Part shown: positions 1 to 10,680 of the stretch, in pieces
Numbering within the stretch: the first letter of the stretch is position 1
Layout: every line of letters begins with the position of its first letter
From: Paenibacillus bouchesdurhonensis
Lineage (GTDB): Bacteria; Bacillota; Bacilli; Paenibacillales; Paenibacillaceae
Reading direction: 5' to 3'
Length of the DNA stretch: 37,882 nt
Assembly: GCF_900155685.1 (NCBI RefSeq)
Contig: NZ_LT732548.1
Location: forward strand, 1,531,364 to 1,569,245
Notes under the pieces: model-generated
The model's database searches: none
What the model was told of the DNA's origin: nothing
Seen by the model: only the letters and a program-made list of their open reading frames with translations
Translations under genes and position numbers: made by a program

Positions 1-43
1 TTTCAAGGAATGAATTAAATCCATAAGGAATGGGGGAGCACGG

Positions 44-2254
44 ATGTTTGCTGCTAGAAAGCGCATTAGTCTGGCGATGGTTTTTGTCCTGTTAGCCACA
101 ATAGGGCTAGGCTTATATCCTGGGGGCAAAACGCTGGGTCAAGCTACTGCCGCATCGGCGAATTTATTGACTAATCCCGGCTTCGAATCTGGAACGACAA
201 GCGGGTGGGAAGGAACGGCGGGGACAGAAACGGTAAGCGTGGCTAGCAATCCGGTTTTTGAAGGCTCTTATAGCGCTCTAGTTGAGGGGAGGCAAAGCGA
301 GTGGCACGGTATAGCCCAAAGCCTTCTCGGTAAGCTTGCGCCAGGACAAACCTATGATATTACCGCCTCTGTACGTCTGAAAAGTGCATCTAGTGGGCGG
401 GTATTACTCACGATGCAGCAAAGTGACGGTAGCGGCGATGACTACCTTAGGGTAGCTGAGTCCCCTGTGACAGATAATGCATGGAGCACATTAAGGGGCT
501 CTTTTCTATACGAGCCTTCGGGGACGGTAACGTCGCTGAAGCTGTATTTTGAAGGCCCGGGGGCAGGCGTGGATTTTTACGTAGATGATGTTGTAGTGGT
601 GGAAAGATCCGCGATCGATTGGAAAGCAGAAGCTAATGCCCAGATCGATCAGCTGCGCAAGGACGATGTGCAGATTTTGGTAACCGATGAGCAGGGTCGT
701 CCGATATCGGGAGCAAATGTCGAGGTACAGCAAACCAGACATGGTTTTCCCTTCGGCTCGGCGATGAGCAGCACGGTGCTGTCTAACAGCCAATACAGCA
801 ATTTTTTCAAGGATCACTTCAACTGGGCTGTATTCGAAAATGAATCGAAATGGTATTCCAATGAAACCAGCAAAGGCAATGTCAACTATAGCACGGCTGA
901 TCGCATGATGGAGTTTGCCGAAGCGAACGATATCACGGTACGGGGTCATACGGTGCACTGGGAGGTTGAACAATATCAGCCTAGCTGGGTTAAAAACTTG
1001 CAGGGCAGCGAGCTGCGCCAGGCGATGGATGACCGGATCACTAGCGTAGTCAATCATTTCAAGGGAAAATTCGTTCATTGGGATGTGAACAACGAAATGA
1101 TGCACGGAAGTTTTTTCAAAGACCGGCTGGGAGCATCGATTTGGCCTTACATGTACCAAAAAACGAAGGAGCTTGATCCGGATGCCAAGCTGTTCGTGAA
1201 CGATTATAACGTGATAAGCCAGCCCGGAGACAATGATTACAAGCTTCATATCCAGGAGCTGCTCAGCGAAGGAGCGCCCATCGACGGCATCGGCGTACAA
1301 GGGCACTTCGGGGCAACGATTGATCCGATCGTGGTGAAGCAGAGACTGGATAATTTGGCGACTCTGGACTTGCCGATTTGGATAAGCGAGTACGACTCTA
1401 CCCAGCCTGATGAGAATATAAAGGCGGATAATCTCGAAGCGTTATACAGAACCGCTTTCGGCCATCCAGCTGTAGAAGGTATCGTGATGTGGGGGTTCTG
1501 GGCCGGAAACCACTGGCGGGGCGCTGATGCGGCGATTGTAAACATGGATTGGTCTCTGAATGCAGCAGGGCAAAGATACATGGAGCTGATGGATGAATGG
1601 ACGACGTCTGAGTCCGGCACAACATCGACCAATGGCCAATATGCTTTTAGGGGATTTCATGGAACGTATGACGTGACTGTAACAAAGGACAACCTCCGTG
1701 CGAAAAAATCCTTCGAATTAGTGCCGGGAGACGGCGCGCTATCCGTATCCGTTCAGCTTAAGGATTCCGGCGGCGACCCCGGGCCCGTTCCTACGGGAGA
1801 CTTGAAGGTGCAGTACAAGGCCGGGGACACGAATGCCACTGACAATCAGTTCAAGCCCCATTTCAATATCGTAAACAGTGGCAATGCCGCAGTTTCGTTA
1901 AGCGAATTGACCCTTCGCTATTACTTCACGACAGACGGGAATGATGCTCTCGTATTTAACTGTGATTGGGCCGTTGTCGGCTGTTCGAATCTCAGCGGTA
2001 AATTCGTCAAACTGGATACAGCGACAGAGAATGCCGACGTTTATTTAGAAATTAGTTTCAATGCATCTGCAGGCGCCATTTCTGCGGGAGGAAGTACCGG
2101 GGAAATACAAACGCGCAGCCATAGAAGCAACTGGACGAATTTAAACGAAAGTAATGACTATTCCTTTGACTCTACAAAAACCTCATTTACAAATTGGGAG
2201 AAAGCTACGCTATATCGAAACGGGACGCTAGTTTGGGGAAACGAGCCCCAATAA
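44..2254 (+). CDS. secreted modular endo-1,4-beta-xylanase (CBM4/9-like, GH10, CBM3)
   Basis: Secreted enzyme predicted to cleave internal beta-1,4 bonds of xylan. Residues 1 to about 37 form a signal peptide (basic start, hydrophobic core, Ala-rich end). Residues 40-187 look like a CBM4/9/22 beta-sandwich (NLLTNPGFESG start, FYVDDVVV end). A short linker domain leads to GH10 at about 225-520: acid/base E351 in WDVNNEMMHG and nucleophile E449 in IWISEYDS, with the GHTVHW strand between. A small Ig-like segment (525-572) and a short Gly/Pro linker precede a CBM3 cellulose-binding module (587-736). The ATG follows a GGGGGAG ribosome binding site. The next gene starts 28 bases on and encodes a GH9 enzyme with an almost identical CBM3, so the two probably form one operon attacking plant cell walls. 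Any promoter lies left of the window or in the first 43 bases. Substrate preference is inferred from family. Confidence 0.93.
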   Translation: MFAARKRISLAMVFVLLATIGLGLYPGGKTLGQATAASANLLTNPGFESGTTSGWEGTAGTETVSVASNPVFEGSYSALVEGRQSEWHGIAQSLLGKLAPGQTYDITASVRLKSASSGRVLLTMQQSDGSGDDYLRVAESPVTDNAWSTLRGSFLYEPSGTVTSLKLYFEGPGAGVDFYVDDVVVVERSAIDWKAEANAQIDQLRKDDVQILVTDEQGRPISGANVEVQQTRHGFPFGSAMSSTVLSNSQYSNFFKDHFNWAVFENESKWYSNETSKGNVNYSTADRMMEFAEANDITVRGHTVHWEVEQYQPSWVKNLQGSELRQAMDDRITSVVNHFKGKFVHWDVNNEMMHGSFFKDRLGASIWPYMYQKTKELDPDAKLFVNDYNVISQPGDNDYKLHIQELLSEGAPIDGIGVQGHFGATIDPIVVKQRLDNLATLDLPIWISEYDSTQPDENIKADNLEALYRTAFGHPAVEGIVMWGFWAGNHWRGADAAIVNMDWSLNAAGQRYMELMDEWTTSESGTTSTNGQYAFRGFHGTYDVTVTKDNLRAKKSFELVPGDGALSVSVQLKDSGGDPGPVPTGDLKVQYKAGDTNATDNQFKPHFNIVNSGNAAVSLSELTLRYYFTTDGNDALVFNCDWAVVGCSNLSGKFVKLDTATENADVYLEISFNASAGAISAGGSTGEIQTRSHRSNWTNLNESNDYSFDSTKTSFTNWEKATLYRNGTLVWGNEPQ

Positions 2255-2282
2255 AATTAACGAATGAAAAGAGGGAGCAGGA

Positions 2283-4613
2283 ATGATTGGCTTTATGGAT
2301 AGTTCGAGAAGCAATACACGGAGCTTTATAAAAGTAACCGCGATAGTACTCATTCTCATGCTGGCTATATCCGTCTTGATACCGGCGGGGGTTAACGCGG
2401 ATAGCGATCCTAGCCCAATCCGGGTGAACCAAATCGGTTACTTGCCCGGAGCCAAAAAAATAGCCACGATCGTCAGCAGCTCGACATCGCCGCTTTCCTG
2501 GGAGTTGCGGAAGGCAGGAGGCAGCGTAGCCGCCCAGGGACAGACGCATGTATATGGTCAAGATCAGGCTTCTGCCGATCATATTCACCACGCGGATTTT
2601 TCATCCATTACGGAACAAGGGACTTATAAATTATGGGTTTCGGGGTTGGGAGAAAGTATACAATTTGCAATTGATGGAGACTTATACCCGAACTTGCCGA
2701 ATGAAGCAATGGAATATTTCTATTTCCATCGAATGGGAATGGATATTGAGGCGCAATATTTGAGTAATTCAGCCTTTGCCCATAAAGCGCTGCATCCGGG
2801 GGACGGCTCGGTTGGCTGTTTCAACAACTGGTGCGGAAACGAAAGGCTCAATGTGAAAAATTCCTGGGCGGACGCGGGGGATTTCGGAATCTATCCCGTG
2901 AATCAGGCAATATCAGCTTGGACGCTGCTGAATCTGTACGAGCGTTATCCAGCAGTGTTCCCGGACGGTTCCCTTAACATCCCGGAGAGCGGGAACGGAA
3001 TTCCCGACATTCTCGATGAAGTTTTGTTCGGCTCTACTTTTATGAAAGGAGTTATGCCTTCGACAGGGCTTGCCTCGCATAAAATTCATGGTGATAACTG
3101 GAGTGCGTTCCCAGTAACGAACATTGATGAGGAAAACAGCATGAATCGCCAGGCCCAGCCGCCATCTACGAATGCGACCTATGCGGTTGCCCGCAATCTC
3201 GCACATTTGGCTCGCCTTATTGAACCGTACAATGCAGCGGAGGCCGCTGAAATGTGGAGCATTGCTAAGGAGGCCTGGACAAGGGCTTCCGCTAATCCGA
3301 ATGTTCTCTATACCTCGCAAACGCCGGACGCTCCGGGCGGCGGGGATTATGACGATGTTCGGACAAGCGATGACCGGTATGCGGCAGCTGCAGAGCTATA
3401 TTTGACGGCCTATGCGTTCGGTGAGAGCAATGCCTCTTCCTACAAAGCAGCAGTAACTTCATCTCCACATTACGGCGAGATATCCGAGTTCGGTTGGCAG
3501 TCTACCGCTGCGACAGGAACGCTCTCTTTATTATCGGCTCCCAGCGATCTGTCCGCCTCTGATCTTCAGGCGATGAAGACGAGTGTGTTGAATCAGGCGA
3601 ACGCATCGCTGTCAACGCTCAACGGGGAAGGGTATCCCGTGCTGCTGCCGGGAAACAAAGGTTATGATTGGGGCTCCAACTCCATCATTGCCAATAAAAT
3701 GATATTTCTTGGCTACGCCTATGACTTTAGTCAGAATCTTGATTATTTGAAGGCGATGAATCAAGCGATGGATTATTTTATGGGTAACAATGCGATGAGA
3801 TTGTCCTATATTACGGGATATGGTCAATACTACGAGACCGATACGCATGATCGTTGGGCTTGGGGCAAATACCAGAGCGGCGTCTCGTATCCGAAAGGCT
3901 GGCTGTCCGGAGGGCCAAACAACACGGTGATCAACGATTCGGCTACGCCGACGGGCATGCCTGCGGCTAAATCGTATGCACCAAAAAACACGGCGCCCGA
4001 TGCTTGGGTATCCAAAGAGAATACGATTAACTGGAATGCGCCGCTTGTATGGATTTCCAAGTATATGCAAGATCATAGAGATCCGTTGGGAGGAAGTGCG
4101 AACCCGAATCCAAACCCAGACCCAGAGCCGAACCCTGATCCAAATCCAGGACCGGAAGGAGATTTGGCCGTCCAATATAAGGCCGGGGATACGAATGCTA
4201 CGGATAACCAGTTCAAGCCGCACTTTAATATCGTAAATCACGGTTCTACGGCAGTGCCCTTAAGCGAATTAAGCCTTCGTTACTATTTTACCGCCGATGG
4301 AAATGAGCAAATGGAGTTCAACTGTGATTGGGCGATGGTAGGCTGCTCTAACATAAATGGTAACTTTGTCAAAATGAGTTCAGGAAAACCGACGGCAGAT
4401 ACCTATTTGGAAATTTCATTCAAGGCGGCGGCGGGCTCACTGCTGCCAGGCGGACAAACCGGGGATATCCAGACTCGCAATCACAGCAGCAGCTGGGTGA
4501 ATTTAAATGAGAGCAATGATTATTCCTTTGATCCTACGAATAGTGTTTATACGAATTGGGAGCGCGTAACGTTGTACCATAACGGGATATTAGTATTCGG
4601 AACCGAGCCTTGA
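2283..4613 (+). CDS. secreted GH9 endoglucanase with C-terminal CBM3
   Basis: Predicted inverting beta-1,4-glucanase acting on cellulose. Residues 1-39 are a signal peptide ending VNAD. Residues 44-132 resemble the N-terminal Ig-like domain of CelD-type GH9 enzymes (PIRVNQIGYLPG start). The (alpha/alpha)6 GH9 domain spans about 135-595. It has the DAGD motif with catalytic-base aspartates D197/D200, the TGYG...HDRW region near 511-524, and the proton donor E579 in SKENTINWNAPLVW. A Pro-Asn-Asp linker (607-626) precedes a CBM3 (627-776) closely matching that of the upstream GH10 protein in protein and DNA. The ATG at 2283 has a GAGGGAGCAGG ribosome binding site; Met5 is an alternative start. 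No clear terminator follows the stop. Confidence 0.93.
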   Translation: MIGFMDSSRSNTRSFIKVTAIVLILMLAISVLIPAGVNADSDPSPIRVNQIGYLPGAKKIATIVSSSTSPLSWELRKAGGSVAAQGQTHVYGQDQASADHIHHADFSSITEQGTYKLWVSGLGESIQFAIDGDLYPNLPNEAMEYFYFHRMGMDIEAQYLSNSAFAHKALHPGDGSVGCFNNWCGNERLNVKNSWADAGDFGIYPVNQAISAWTLLNLYERYPAVFPDGSLNIPESGNGIPDILDEVLFGSTFMKGVMPSTGLASHKIHGDNWSAFPVTNIDEENSMNRQAQPPSTNATYAVARNLAHLARLIEPYNAAEAAEMWSIAKEAWTRASANPNVLYTSQTPDAPGGGDYDDVRTSDDRYAAAAELYLTAYAFGESNASSYKAAVTSSPHYGEISEFGWQSTAATGTLSLLSAPSDLSASDLQAMKTSVLNQANASLSTLNGEGYPVLLPGNKGYDWGSNSIIANKMIFLGYAYDFSQNLDYLKAMNQAMDYFMGNNAMRLSYITGYGQYYETDTHDRWAWGKYQSGVSYPKGWLSGGPNNTVINDSATPTGMPAAKSYAPKNTAPDAWVSKENTINWNAPLVWISKYMQDHRDPLGGSANPNPNPDPEPNPDPNPGPEGDLAVQYKAGDTNATDNQFKPHFNIVNHGSTAVPLSELSLRYYFTADGNEQMEFNCDWAMVGCSNINGNFVKMSSGKPTADTYLEISFKAAAGSLLPGGQTGDIQTRNHSSSWVNLNESNDYSFDPTNSVYTNWERVTLYHNGILVFGTEP

Positions 4614-4700
4614 TCGGCGGAACTCGCGATTGTCTTGAACTCAGGTATGCTGTAATTGCCTAAATTCGAGCTGATTCGATAAGGATAGCCAGACCAAATA

Positions 4701-4729
4701 TTGACTCCTACTCAATTTCACGCTATGAT
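4701..4729 (+). promoter_or_regulatory. sigma-A promoter for the valS T-box transcript
   Basis: TTGACT (4701-4706), 17-base spacer, TATGAT (4724-4729). Both hexamers are close to consensus at optimal spacing, immediately before the T-box leader. Transcription would start near 4736. Confidence 0.82.
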
Positions 4730-4736
4730 AATAAGG

Positions 4737-5060
4737 ATTAACTTAAAATAAATGCGTGGAAAGACATAGAACGGGAAGAGTAGGCAGTGTGCCCTTCAGA
4801 GAGCGGGATTGCAGCGCTGGAAGATTCCGCAGGATGCAGCTGGCCGAAGTCACCCGGGAGTCGCTTGTTTGAGCAGCTATGTAGCATGTAGTCGTTAGAA
4901 CGGGCCGGTTGCAGCCGTTATCTGTACGAGTGTTGCGAGTTTTTCAGCTATTCTTCAGCTGTTCCAGATGAAGAGGAATCAGCTTGAAGCGAACCCGCAA
5001 AACAAAGGTGGTACCGCGAAAGTAAAGCCCTTTCGTCCTTTGAGACGAGGGGCTTTTTGT
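4737..5060 (+). promoter_or_regulatory. T-box leader (valine-specific) upstream of valS
   Basis: This leader fills the gap before valS. The conserved T-box sequence AAGGTGGTACCGCG is at 5005-5018, followed by a terminator hairpin. Upstream there is an AGAGAG stem I element and GAAGTCACCC, read as the specifier loop with codon GUC (4849-4851), which is valine. The base after UGG in the antiterminator bulge is U, which would pair with an A73 discriminator as expected for tRNA-Val. By known T-box logic, uncharged tRNA-Val stabilises the antiterminator and turns on valS. The specifier position is inferred from motif context, not a computed fold. Confidence 0.92.
5024..5059 (+). terminator. T-box-controlled intrinsic terminator
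   Basis: AAAGCCC at 5024-5030 and its partner GGGGCTTT form a GC-rich hairpin around a CGTC/GACG inner stem, followed by a T run. Its left arm lies directly downstream of the T-box sequence, as expected for the competing terminator. Confidence 0.88.
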
Positions 5061-5125
5061 ATTTTTTAAGCAAGACTATCCTGATTACGCTAAGGCAATG
5101 CTGAATTGTAACGGAGGTTGAAATT

Positions 5126-7795
5126 ATGTCAGAGATCCAAGAGCATTCATCGGCAAGTATGCCGACAACGTATGATCCCAAGGCTGCAGAACAGAAATGG
5201 TATCGTTACTGGATGGAGGGGGGCTTCTTCAAAGCGGGACAAAGACCTGAAGCTACGCCCTACACCATTGTCATTCCACCACCGAACGTAACCGGTATGC
5301 TTCATATCGGGCATACGCTTGATTTTACACTGCAGGATATATTGATCCGCACGAAACGGATGCAGGGTTATGATGCACTGTGGCTTCCAGGTTCTGACCA
5401 TGCCGGAATAGCTACGCAAACGAGAGTAGAGCAGACGCTGCGGGCAGAGGGGATTTCCCGCTACGACCTAGGTCGAGAGAAGTTTCTTGAGAAGGTATGG
5501 GAATGGAAAGAACATTACGCCGACACGATTCGCGAACAATGGGCCAAAATGGGCTTCTCTCTCGATTACTCCCGCGAGCGGTTTACATTGGATGAAGGGC
5601 TATCGGAGGCTGTACGCGAAGTCTTCGTGAAGTTGTACGAGAAGGGTCTGATTTATCGCGGCAAGTATATCATCAACTGGGATCCTGCTGCTCGCACGGC
5701 TCTCTCGGATATTGAAGTGGAATATAAAGAGGTCAACGGTCATTTGTATCATCTCCAATATCCGCTTAAGGATGGCAGCGGATTTATTACGGTAGCCACG
5801 ACGAGACCCGAGACGATGCTTGGGGATACGGCTGTTGCCGTTCATCCCGAGGATGAGAGATATCGTCACTTGATCGGGCAATCGCTTGTGCTGCCGATCG
5901 TTAATCGTGAAATTCCGATTATTGCCGATGAATACGTCGATAAGGAATTCGGAAGCGGAGCGGTAAAGATTACGCCTGCTCATGACCCGAATGACTTTGA
6001 GGTTGGTCTTCGTCATGATCTGCCGCAAATTACCGTCATGGATGAAAGCGGCAAGATGAACGAGGCGGCTGGGAAATACCAGGGACTGGATCGCAGCGAA
6101 TGCCGTAAAGCCATCGTGGCTGATTTGAAAGAATCCGGGGTGCTCGTGCAAATCGAGGATCACGTTCATCAGGTTGGGCACAGCGAACGTTCCGGCGCTG
6201 TAGTAGAGCCTTACCTATCGACGCAATGGTTCGTAAAAATGAAGCCTTTGGCAGAAGCGGCGATTGCTGCCCAAAAATCCGGCAAAGGAGTCCACTTCGT
6301 ACCGGAGCGATTTGAAAGAACCTACCTGCACTGGATCGAGAATGTTCGCGATTGGTGTATTTCCAGGCAATTATGGTGGGGACACCGCATACCGGCCTGG
6401 TATTGCGAATCCTGCGGCGAGCTGCATGTCGCAAGAGAAGCAGTAGATACTTGCGCCAAATGCGGCGGGCATAGGCTTGTACAGGACAACGACGTTCTTG
6501 ACACGTGGTTCAGCTCTGCGCTGTGGCCATTCTCCACATTGGGCTGGCCAAATGAGGACAGCGAGGACTTCAAGCGCTACTTCCCAACGGATGTTCTCGT
6601 TACCGGATACGACATCATTTACTTCTGGGTAGCGCGGATGATTTTTACCGCTCTTGAGTTTACCGAAGAAATTCCGTTCAAGGACGTACTGATGCATGGA
6701 TTGGTGCGGGACAGCGAAGGCCATAAAATGTCCAAATCCTTGGGTAACGGGGTGGATCCGCTTGAGGTGATCGAGAAATATGGCGCAGATGCCATGCGTT
6801 ATATGATTTCAACGAGCAGTACCCCTGGCCAGGACTTGCGCTTCCACTGGGAGCGTGTCGAGCAGGCTCGCAACTTTGCGAATAAAATCTGGAACGCCTC
6901 TAGGTTTGCATTAATGAATCTGGAAGGTGTAACATTTGACGATATCGATATTCAAGGAAAGCTGTCGACTTCCGATCGCTGGATCCTCCATCGCTTCAAT
7001 GAGACGGCACGCAACATTACCCGTCTGATCGATGCTTATGAATTCGGAGAGACCGGCCGGGAACTGTACAACTTCATTTGGGATGATCTATGCGACTGGT
7101 ATATCGAATTCGCTAAACTGTCATTCTATGGTGAAGATCCAGTAGCTAAAAAGAATACGCAGTCCGTTCTTGCTTACGTGCTTGACCGTACGCTGCGCTT
7201 GATCCATCCTTTCATGCCGTTTATTTCCGAGGAAATATGGCAGCATTTGCCGCATCGCGGCGAGACGATCACACTCGCGGAATGGCCGCAGTATGATCCG
7301 GCGCTAGAGGCACCGGATGCCGTGCGGGAAATGAATTTGCTGATCGACATGATCCGTTCCGTTCGGAATATTCGTGCGGAAGTGAATGTACCGATGAGCA
7401 AGCAAATCGAATTGATCGTGAAGCCAGGCTCAGCTGAGCAGCTTGATATCGTGGAGCGTAACAGCCACTATATCCGTCGATTCTGCAACACTTCGCAATA
7501 TGAAGCTTCACTTGAAGCGACAGTACCTGAGAAGGCAATGACGGCGGTAGTGACGGGAGCTGAGCTATACTTGCCATTAGCGGGCCTGATCGACATCAGC
7601 CAGGAGATTGCCCGTCTTGAGAAGGAACTGACTCACCTGAACAAAGAGGTGGAGCGTGTAGAGAAGAAGCTGGCAAATGAAGGCTTCGTAGCCAAGGCTC
7701 CAGCGAAGGTCATCGAAGAGGAGCGTGCCAAAATGGCCGATTACTCTAGTAAACGTGATAAAGTGCTCGCCCGAATCGCTGAATTGAAAGGTTAG
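5126..7795 (+). CDS. valS: valyl-tRNA synthetase
   Basis: Cytoplasmic class I aminoacyl-tRNA synthetase charging tRNA-Val with valine. The 889-residue length is normal for Firmicutes ValS. The HIGH motif is at 60-63 within [11 protein letters not shown], and KMSKS at 534-538. The editing (CP1) domain lies between, with the [12 protein letters not shown] signature. Zinc-ligand-like CESCGELH and CAKCGGH pairs are near 430-450. The C-terminus (about 825-885) is a charged heptad coiled coil typical of ValS. The ATG has a GGAGG ribosome binding site about 8 bases upstream. Expression should depend on the T-box leader. valS-folC adjacency matches Bacillus. Confidence 0.98.
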   Translation: MSEIQEHSSASMPTTYDPKAAEQKWYRYWMEGGFFKAGQRPEATPYTIVIPPPNVTGMLHIGHTLDFTLQDILIRTKRMQGYDALWLPGSDHAGIATQTRVEQTLRAEGISRYDLGREKFLEKVWEWKEHYADTIREQWAKMGFSLDYSRERFTLDEGLSEAVREVFVKLYEKGLIYRGKYIINWDPAARTALSDIEVEYKEVNGHLYHLQYPLKDGSGFITVATTRPETMLGDTAVAVHPEDERYRHLIGQSLVLPIVNREIPIIADEYVDKEFGSGAVKITPAHDPNDFEVGLRHDLPQITVMDESGKMNEAAGKYQGLDRSECRKAIVADLKESGVLVQIEDHVHQVGHSERSGAVVEPYLSTQWFVKMKPLAEAAIAAQKSGKGVHFVPERFERTYLHWIENVRDWCISRQLWWGHRIPAWYCESCGELHVAREAVDTCAKCGGHRLVQDNDVLDTWFSSALWPFSTLGWPNEDSEDFKRYFPTDVLVTGYDIIYFWVARMIFTALEFTEEIPFKDVLMHGLVRDSEGHKMSKSLGNGVDPLEVIEKYGADAMRYMISTSSTPGQDLRFHWERVEQARNFANKIWNASRFALMNLEGVTFDDIDIQGKLSTSDRWILHRFNETARNITRLIDAYEFGETGRELYNFIWDDLCDWYIEFAKLSFYGEDPVAKKNTQSVLAYVLDRTLRLIHPFMPFISEEIWQHLPHRGETITLAEWPQYDPALEAPDAVREMNLLIDMIRSVRNIRAEVNVPMSKQIELIVKPGSAEQLDIVERNSHYIRRFCNTSQYEASLEATVPEKAMTAVVTGAELYLPLAGLIDISQEIARLEKELTHLNKEVERVEKKLANEGFVAKAPAKVIEEERAKMADYSSKRDKVLARIAELKG

Positions 7796-7814
7796 AAAAC
7801 GTGTAATATCCTTA

Positions 7815-7858
7815 GTACAGCAGGAGCTAAAAGTCGTTAATTTCAGCTCCTGCTGTAC
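7815..7858 (+). terminator. valS-folC intergenic inverted repeat, probable terminator
   Basis: A perfect 14-base inverted repeat (GTACAGCAGGAGCT and its complement) with a 16-base loop lies 19 bases after the valS stop. It is not followed by a clean T run (ACATTTCCTT), so termination may be partial. It could also serve as an mRNA 3'-end barrier. Confidence 0.6.
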
Positions 7859-7867
7859 ATTTCCTTA

Positions 7868-7895
7868 TTGCAGCAGCATTTTAGTTCAATACATT
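7868..7895 (+). promoter_or_regulatory. weak candidate promoter for folC-murC
   Basis: TTGCAG (7868-7873), 16-base spacer, TACATT (7890-7895), placed between the inverted repeat and folC. Both boxes depart from consensus. It is listed because folC would otherwise depend on read-through from valS. Confidence 0.3.
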
Positions 7896-7913
7896 AATGA
7901 AGGTGAAAATGAC

Positions 7914-9290
7914 ATGGGGGTTAATCTTTCAAAGGAGATTCAGCTGCCGCTTACAAGCTATTCAGATGCGGTCGAATGGATCAACGGCTTAATACCGTTT
8001 GGCATCCGTCCGGGATTAGAGCGGATTGAACGGATGATGGAGCATTTTGGGAACCCGCATCGAAGACTTAAATTCATACATGTCGCAGGAACGAACGGCA
8101 AAGGCTCCTCCTGTGCTTTTTTAAGTTCAACGCTCAAGGAATGCGGATATGATGTAGGGATGTTCACTTCCCCTTACATTACGAAGTTTACAAACAGATT
8201 CCAATTCAATGGAGAGGATATACCGGAAGAGACGCTGTTAAGCTTGTCCAACCGGCTGGCTCCCGTTGTGAATGAGATCGCTGCCAGTGAACTGGGATCA
8301 CCTACGATGTTTGAAGTGAGCACGGCACTCGCAATTCTATATTTTGCGGAAGTATGTTATCCCGATATCGTAGTATGGGAGACCGGGCTCGGGGGTAGAA
8401 TGGATGTTACGAACTTGGTCACGCCGATCGTCTCGCTCATTACGAATGTAGGCATGGATCATACCGATATTTTAGGGGATTCCCTGGAAGAGATTGCTCG
8501 TGAAAAAGCGGGGATCATCAAACCGGGTGTACCCGTAGTGAGCTGTGCCAGCCAGCCTTCTGTTATTGCTGTTTTGCAAGAGACAGCCAAAGAGAAAGGC
8601 GCGACGCTTTACTTGCTAGGCGAGCAGTTTCATTATGATGGCGGCGGCTTAAACGGACGAACCCAGAGCATTCTTTTTAAAGGGCCTTTCCGTGACATAG
8701 ATTTAGAGCTCTCAATGCTAGGCAAGCATCAATGCACGAATGCGGCCGGGGTTATGATGGTGCTTGAGATTTTGCGCCAATATATGGCCTTTGTTCTCGA
8801 GGATGAGCAGGTGCTGGCCGGATTCAAAAACGCCTTCTGGGCAGGACGGCTTGAGCAAGTGGCGGAGCAGCCGCGAATTGTACTGGATGGTGCCCATAAT
8901 CCGGAGGGGGCAGAGGCGCTTGTTAGAAGCCTTCCAGAAGCGTTTAGCTATCGAAAGCTGAATTTGATGATGGGGATGCTGGCTAATAAGCATCATAGTG
9001 AATACTTGAAGCATATATTACCAATAGTGGATACGCTTATTCTGACCGAGCCCGATTTTCGCAAGAAAATGGATGCGGATTCGCTGTATCAGCTTGTGGA
9101 GCAAATGCGCGAGGATATAGCGAAGGCGGATCTGGAAGTCATTGTGGAGCGTGACTGGAAGAGTGCGCTGGCACTGCTTCAAGCACGGACGGAACGGGAG
9201 GATCTTGGGGTAGTTACAGGCACGCTCTATATGATTTCGGACGTGCGGGCAACCCTTTTGCATCAAACCGATTCTGAAAAAGGCTGGTGA
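7914..9290 (+). CDS. folC: folylpolyglutamate synthase / dihydrofolate synthase
   Basis: Adds glutamate to dihydropteroate and folates with ATP hydrolysis, in the cytoplasm. The 458-residue product has the Mur-ligase fold: P-loop [11 protein letters not shown] near residues 56-66, the FTSPYI folate-loop motif, [12 protein letters not shown] in the middle domain and [10 protein letters not shown] at the start of the C-terminal domain. These are the family hallmarks. The ATG has a GAAGGTGA site upstream. It follows valS as in Bacillus, but murC rather than comC comes next, 8 bases after its stop. Confidence 0.97.
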   Translation: MGVNLSKEIQLPLTSYSDAVEWINGLIPFGIRPGLERIERMMEHFGNPHRRLKFIHVAGTNGKGSSCAFLSSTLKECGYDVGMFTSPYITKFTNRFQFNGEDIPEETLLSLSNRLAPVVNEIAASELGSPTMFEVSTALAILYFAEVCYPDIVVWETGLGGRMDVTNLVTPIVSLITNVGMDHTDILGDSLEEIAREKAGIIKPGVPVVSCASQPSVIAVLQETAKEKGATLYLLGEQFHYDGGGLNGRTQSILFKGPFRDIDLELSMLGKHQCTNAAGVMMVLEILRQYMAFVLEDEQVLAGFKNAFWAGRLEQVAEQPRIVLDGAHNPEGAEALVRSLPEAFSYRKLNLMMGMLANKHHSEYLKHILPIVDTLILTEPDFRKKMDADSLYQLVEQMREDIAKADLEVIVERDWKSALALLQARTEREDLGVVTGTLYMISDVRATLLHQTDSEKGW

Positions 9291-9298
9291 CTATATTG

Positions 9299-10669
9299 TT
9301 GAATACGACAGAACAACATGTACATTTTATCGGGATCGGTGGCTATGGAATGAGCGCTATTGCCCGCGTTATGCTGGAAATGGGCTACACCGTTACCGGA
9401 TCGGATGTCGCTTCCCAGGAGTTGACGGAGAAGCTGGCGGCCAAAGGGGCAAAAATCTATATCGGACATACCAAAGAGCAGGTTCACGGGGCAGACTTAG
9501 TCGTATACTCGACAGCACTGCCGAAGGACAACGTTGAGCGGGTTGAAGCGGAGGAGCAGGGCATACCGGTTCTTCATCGTTCACAAATGCTGGCAAGATT
9601 GCTGAACGAACGTACAGGCGTAGCTGTCGCTGGAGCGCATGGCAAAACGACGACCTCCTCCATGATCGCCCTAGTGATGGAACAGTGCGGAACGGATCCC
9701 ACCTATATTATAGGCGGCGAAATTATGGACATCGGTACGAATGCCAAGGCAGGTCAGGGCAAATGCGTCGTTGCGGAGGCGGATGAGAGCGACGGTTCTT
9801 TCCTCCAGTATCATCCATCGCTCGGCATCGTTACGAATATTGAGGCAGATCATTTGGAGAATTATGGCGGAGATTTCGGCAAGCTCAAGGATGCTTACGT
9901 GCAATTTTTGAATCAAATCAAGCCGGAAGGCAAAGCTGTCGTCTCCGGTGATGACCGGAATATTCGTGATTTGCTGCCTAAGCTGGAATGCCAAGTGGTC
10001 ACTTACGGAATTGAGTCGGCGTGCGACTACATGGCTACGGATATCAAGCTCGGTGATCGCAAGGTTGTGTTCACGATGAACCATGGTCAGCAGCCGCTGG
10101 GTCAAATCAAACTCTCTGTTCCGGGAAGACACAATGTCTACAATGCGATGGCAACGGTGATTGTCTGTCTTGAGGCAGGCATTCCTTTTGCGGATGTTGC
10201 TGAGGCGATCCAGCATTTCCATGGGGCTAAACGCCGGTTCCAGGTGCTTGGTGAAAGCCGCGGCATACTCGTGATTGATGACTATGCGCATCATCCGACG
10301 GAGATTGAAGCGACGATTGCTGCGGCGAAGGCGACGGGCAAACGAATCATTGCCGTTTTTCAGCCGCAGCGGTATTCGCGCACCTTCTTCCTTCTCGATG
10401 CGTTTAGCCGGGCATTTGGCGGAGCGGATGAAGTGATTATTACCGATATTTACTCCCCTGCAGGAGAGAAGCAGATTGAAGGGGTCAATTCTTCGAAGCT
10501 GGTGGAGCTGATCAAGGAAAACAGCAATGCCGGTGCAAGATATTTGCCTACAAAGCAGGATGTTATTGAGGACTTGCAAGGACGGCTGCAAACTGGTGAT
10601 CTCGTCATTACGATGGGCGCTGGGGATATCTGGAAGGTAGGGCATGAACTAGCCAAGACCCTTCTCTAG
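9299..10669 (+). CDS. murC: UDP-N-acetylmuramate--L-alanine ligase
   Basis: Adds L-alanine to UDP-MurNAc, the first amino-acid step of peptidoglycan precursor synthesis, in the cytoplasm. It shows the N-terminal Rossmann motif [13 protein letters not shown], the ATP loop [10 protein letters not shown], the EADESDGSF segment, DDYAHHPTE and FQPQRYSRT, all MurC signatures. I chose TTG at 9299 (456 residues, start MNTTEQ) because GGTGA at 9286-9290 sits 8 bases upstream. An in-frame GTG at 9287 would overlap the folC stop but has poor spacing. A strong hairpin terminator follows. Confidence 0.95.
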   Translation: MNTTEQHVHFIGIGGYGMSAIARVMLEMGYTVTGSDVASQELTEKLAAKGAKIYIGHTKEQVHGADLVVYSTALPKDNVERVEAEEQGIPVLHRSQMLARLLNERTGVAVAGAHGKTTTSSMIALVMEQCGTDPTYIIGGEIMDIGTNAKAGQGKCVVAEADESDGSFLQYHPSLGIVTNIEADHLENYGGDFGKLKDAYVQFLNQIKPEGKAVVSGDDRNIRDLLPKLECQVVTYGIESACDYMATDIKLGDRKVVFTMNHGQQPLGQIKLSVPGRHNVYNAMATVIVCLEAGIPFADVAEAIQHFHGAKRRFQVLGESRGILVIDDYAHHPTEIEATIAAAKATGKRIIAVFQPQRYSRTFFLLDAFSRAFGGADEVIITDIYSPAGEKQIEGVNSSKLVELIKENSNAGARYLPTKQDVIEDLQGRLQTGDLVITMGAGDIWKVGHELAKTLL

Positions 10670-10680
10670 AAACGAATGAT

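Noticed and set aside
506..1306. Antisense open frame (266 codons) opposite the GH10 gene
   Set aside because: No signal peptide, domain or ribosome binding site; it lies wholly within a clearly coding enzyme gene.
4614..4700. Terminator after the GH9 gene
   Set aside because: I found no convincing hairpin with T run; the glycosidase transcript may end within the T-box region or use another mechanism.
9671..10645. Long antisense open frame (324 codons) opposite murC
   Set aside because: It mirrors a conserved murC frame, has no recognisable domain or good ribosome binding site, and its composition (many His, Ile, Arg) is typical of a shadow frame.
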